From VRUE01 sp035556755 (GTDB lineage Bacteria > Actinomycetota > Thermoleophilia > Solirubrobacterales > 70-9), in NCBI GenBank assembly GCA_035556755.1, contig DATMEP010000017.1:1-5472 (forward strand): a DNA stretch of 5,472 nt, written 5' to 3'. The first letter of the stretch is position 1. Every line of letters begins with the position of its first letter. The position numbers and the translations under genes were made by a program. The notes beneath the pieces are model-generated. The model saw nothing but the letters and a program-made list of their open reading frames with translations. It made no database searches and was not told where the DNA came from. Below, one piece after another: positions 5,194 through 5,472 of this stretch.

Positions 5194-5221
5194 GCCGCCC
5201 ACGACTAGCCGCCCACGACCA
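5194..5221. repeat. Two-copy 14-bp tandem repeat
   Basis: GCCGCCCACGACTA (5194-5207) is followed directly by GCCGCCCACGACCA (5208-5221), 13 of 14 bases identical. It lies about 55-80 bp upstream of the MTHFR-like gene. It could be slippage or paired protein-binding sites. Confidence 0.65.
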
Positions 5222-5261
5222 GCGCGCAGTCTCGACTCGCCGGCGCGCCCGCACTTCCAAA

Positions 5262-5267
5262 TACCCT
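5262..5267 (+). promoter_or_regulatory. Candidate -10 box for a leaderless transcript
   Basis: TACCCT fits TANNNT and lies seven bases before TTG 5275, so transcription could start at the start codon itself. No -35 element is clear. Confidence 0.3.
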
Positions 5268-5274
5268 GTCGCGC

Positions 5275-5472
5275 TTGAATCTGATCCGTCGCATCGAGGC
5301 CGGCCAGGGCGAGTTCCTCATGTTCGCCCTGACCCCGCCGCGTCTCGCGACCGAGCGCGAGCAGGTGCAGGACATCGCCAACACGACGATCGCCCGCCTT
5401 CTCCCGCTCGATCTGGACGGTCTGATCCTCTACGACATCGACGACGAGACCGAGCGCAACCCGGCCGAGCGC
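5275..5472 (+). CDS. Methylenetetrahydrofolate-reductase-like protein, N-terminal fragment
   Basis: The frame is open for 66 codons to the right edge. It reads MNLIRRIEAGQGEFLMFALT, then PPR, a helix (EREQVQDIANTTIARLL), LDLDGLILYDIDDETERNPAER. The GEF-x-FxLTPPR strand and the later LILYDIDDETERNPAE strand-loop resemble the first strands of the MTHFR-type TIM barrel, as in flavin-linked reduction of methylene-THF to methyl-THF. The YDI-DE-RNP variant is seen in divergent MTHFR-related proteins, so true MTHFR activity is uncertain. TTG 5275 is chosen because the strand before FALTPPR must be included. An ATG at 5320 would cut into it. No Shine-Dalgarno is seen, and a leaderless start is possible. 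The low-complexity DNA upstream shows no protein-like extension. Methyl-THF would feed B12-dependent methionine synthase, a loose link to the B12 importer at the other end. Confidence 0.65.
   Translation, partial: MNLIRRIEAGQGEFLMFALTPPRLATEREQVQDIANTTIARLLPLDLDGLILYDIDDETERNPAER

Larger units (their letters stand above)
4942..5274. other. Non-coding divergent intergenic region
   Basis: This 333-bp stretch separates divergent genes and should hold both promoters. Open frames here are Arg-rich and unlike proteins. Visible items are a CCCCTAGGGG palindrome (5049-5058), a GCGGAC/GTCCGC hairpin with a TGGG loop (5083-5098), a repeated TGGCCCG around 5119-5133, and a 14-bp tandem repeat (5194-5221). 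TAGCAT (4955-4950, minus) and TACCCT (5262-5267, plus) are -10-like, without convincing -35 partners. Confidence 0.6.

Noticed and set aside
4942..5202. 87-residue N-terminal extension of the methyltransferase
   Set aside because: The extension is Arg/Ser/Gly-rich without domain character. The conserved family region begins just after GTG 4941.
1..5472. CRISPR array, insertion sequence, toxin-antitoxin or phage-defence genes
   Set aside because: No regularly spaced repeats, transposase, integrase or small paired genes are visible. The only mobility signal is the tRNA scar at 2294-2387.

Overview
The window is high-GC bacterial DNA. It uses GTG and TTG starts freely, has strong GC codon bias, and shows no insertion sequence, CRISPR array or rRNA. 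The style (GC-rich reading frames, a compact cobalamin riboswitch, a SigB/SigF-type promoter, possible leaderless starts) fits an actinobacterium, perhaps Thermoleophilia/Solirubrobacterales. That placement is inference from style and protein resemblance, not from a phylogenetic marker.

Left part (1-2094, minus strand): a vitamin B12 uptake operon. A cobalamin riboswitch aptamer (2094-1975) heads a leader about 100 nt long, which can be drawn as a ribosome-binding-site switch. It is followed by a BtuF-like lipoprotein (1878-928, GTG start, good Shine-Dalgarno). A BtuC-like permease (931 to beyond the left edge, TTG start in a TTGA overlap) comes next. The permease runs off the left edge, and an ATPase gene probably lies beyond it.

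Middle (2095-2520): a gene-free stretch. Reading on the minus strand, it holds a 37-nt 3' half of an initiator-type tRNA-Met, a 37-bp hairpin, an 18-nt second copy of the same tRNA 3' end, and an intrinsic terminator. No 5' tRNA half is present. This looks like the scar of site-specific integration at a tRNA-fMet gene.

Right-centre (2464-4155, plus strand): a SigB/SigF-like promoter and a strong Shine-Dalgarno precede an unrecognised 188-residue protein with three predicted membrane segments. A 16-bp two-part hairpin follows, then uvsE, a UV-damage endonuclease with its metal ligands intact. A stress promoter ahead of a UV-repair gene suggests a stress-response unit, though the hairpin may separate the two genes.

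Right part (4156-5472): a class I SAM-dependent methyltransferase (minus, 4941-4177) converges on uvsE with only 21 bp between them. A non-coding stretch of about 330 bp with a short tandem repeat, a small hairpin and a G-tract palindrome follows. The window ends in the N-terminal 66 codons of a methylenetetrahydrofolate-reductase-like protein on the plus strand.
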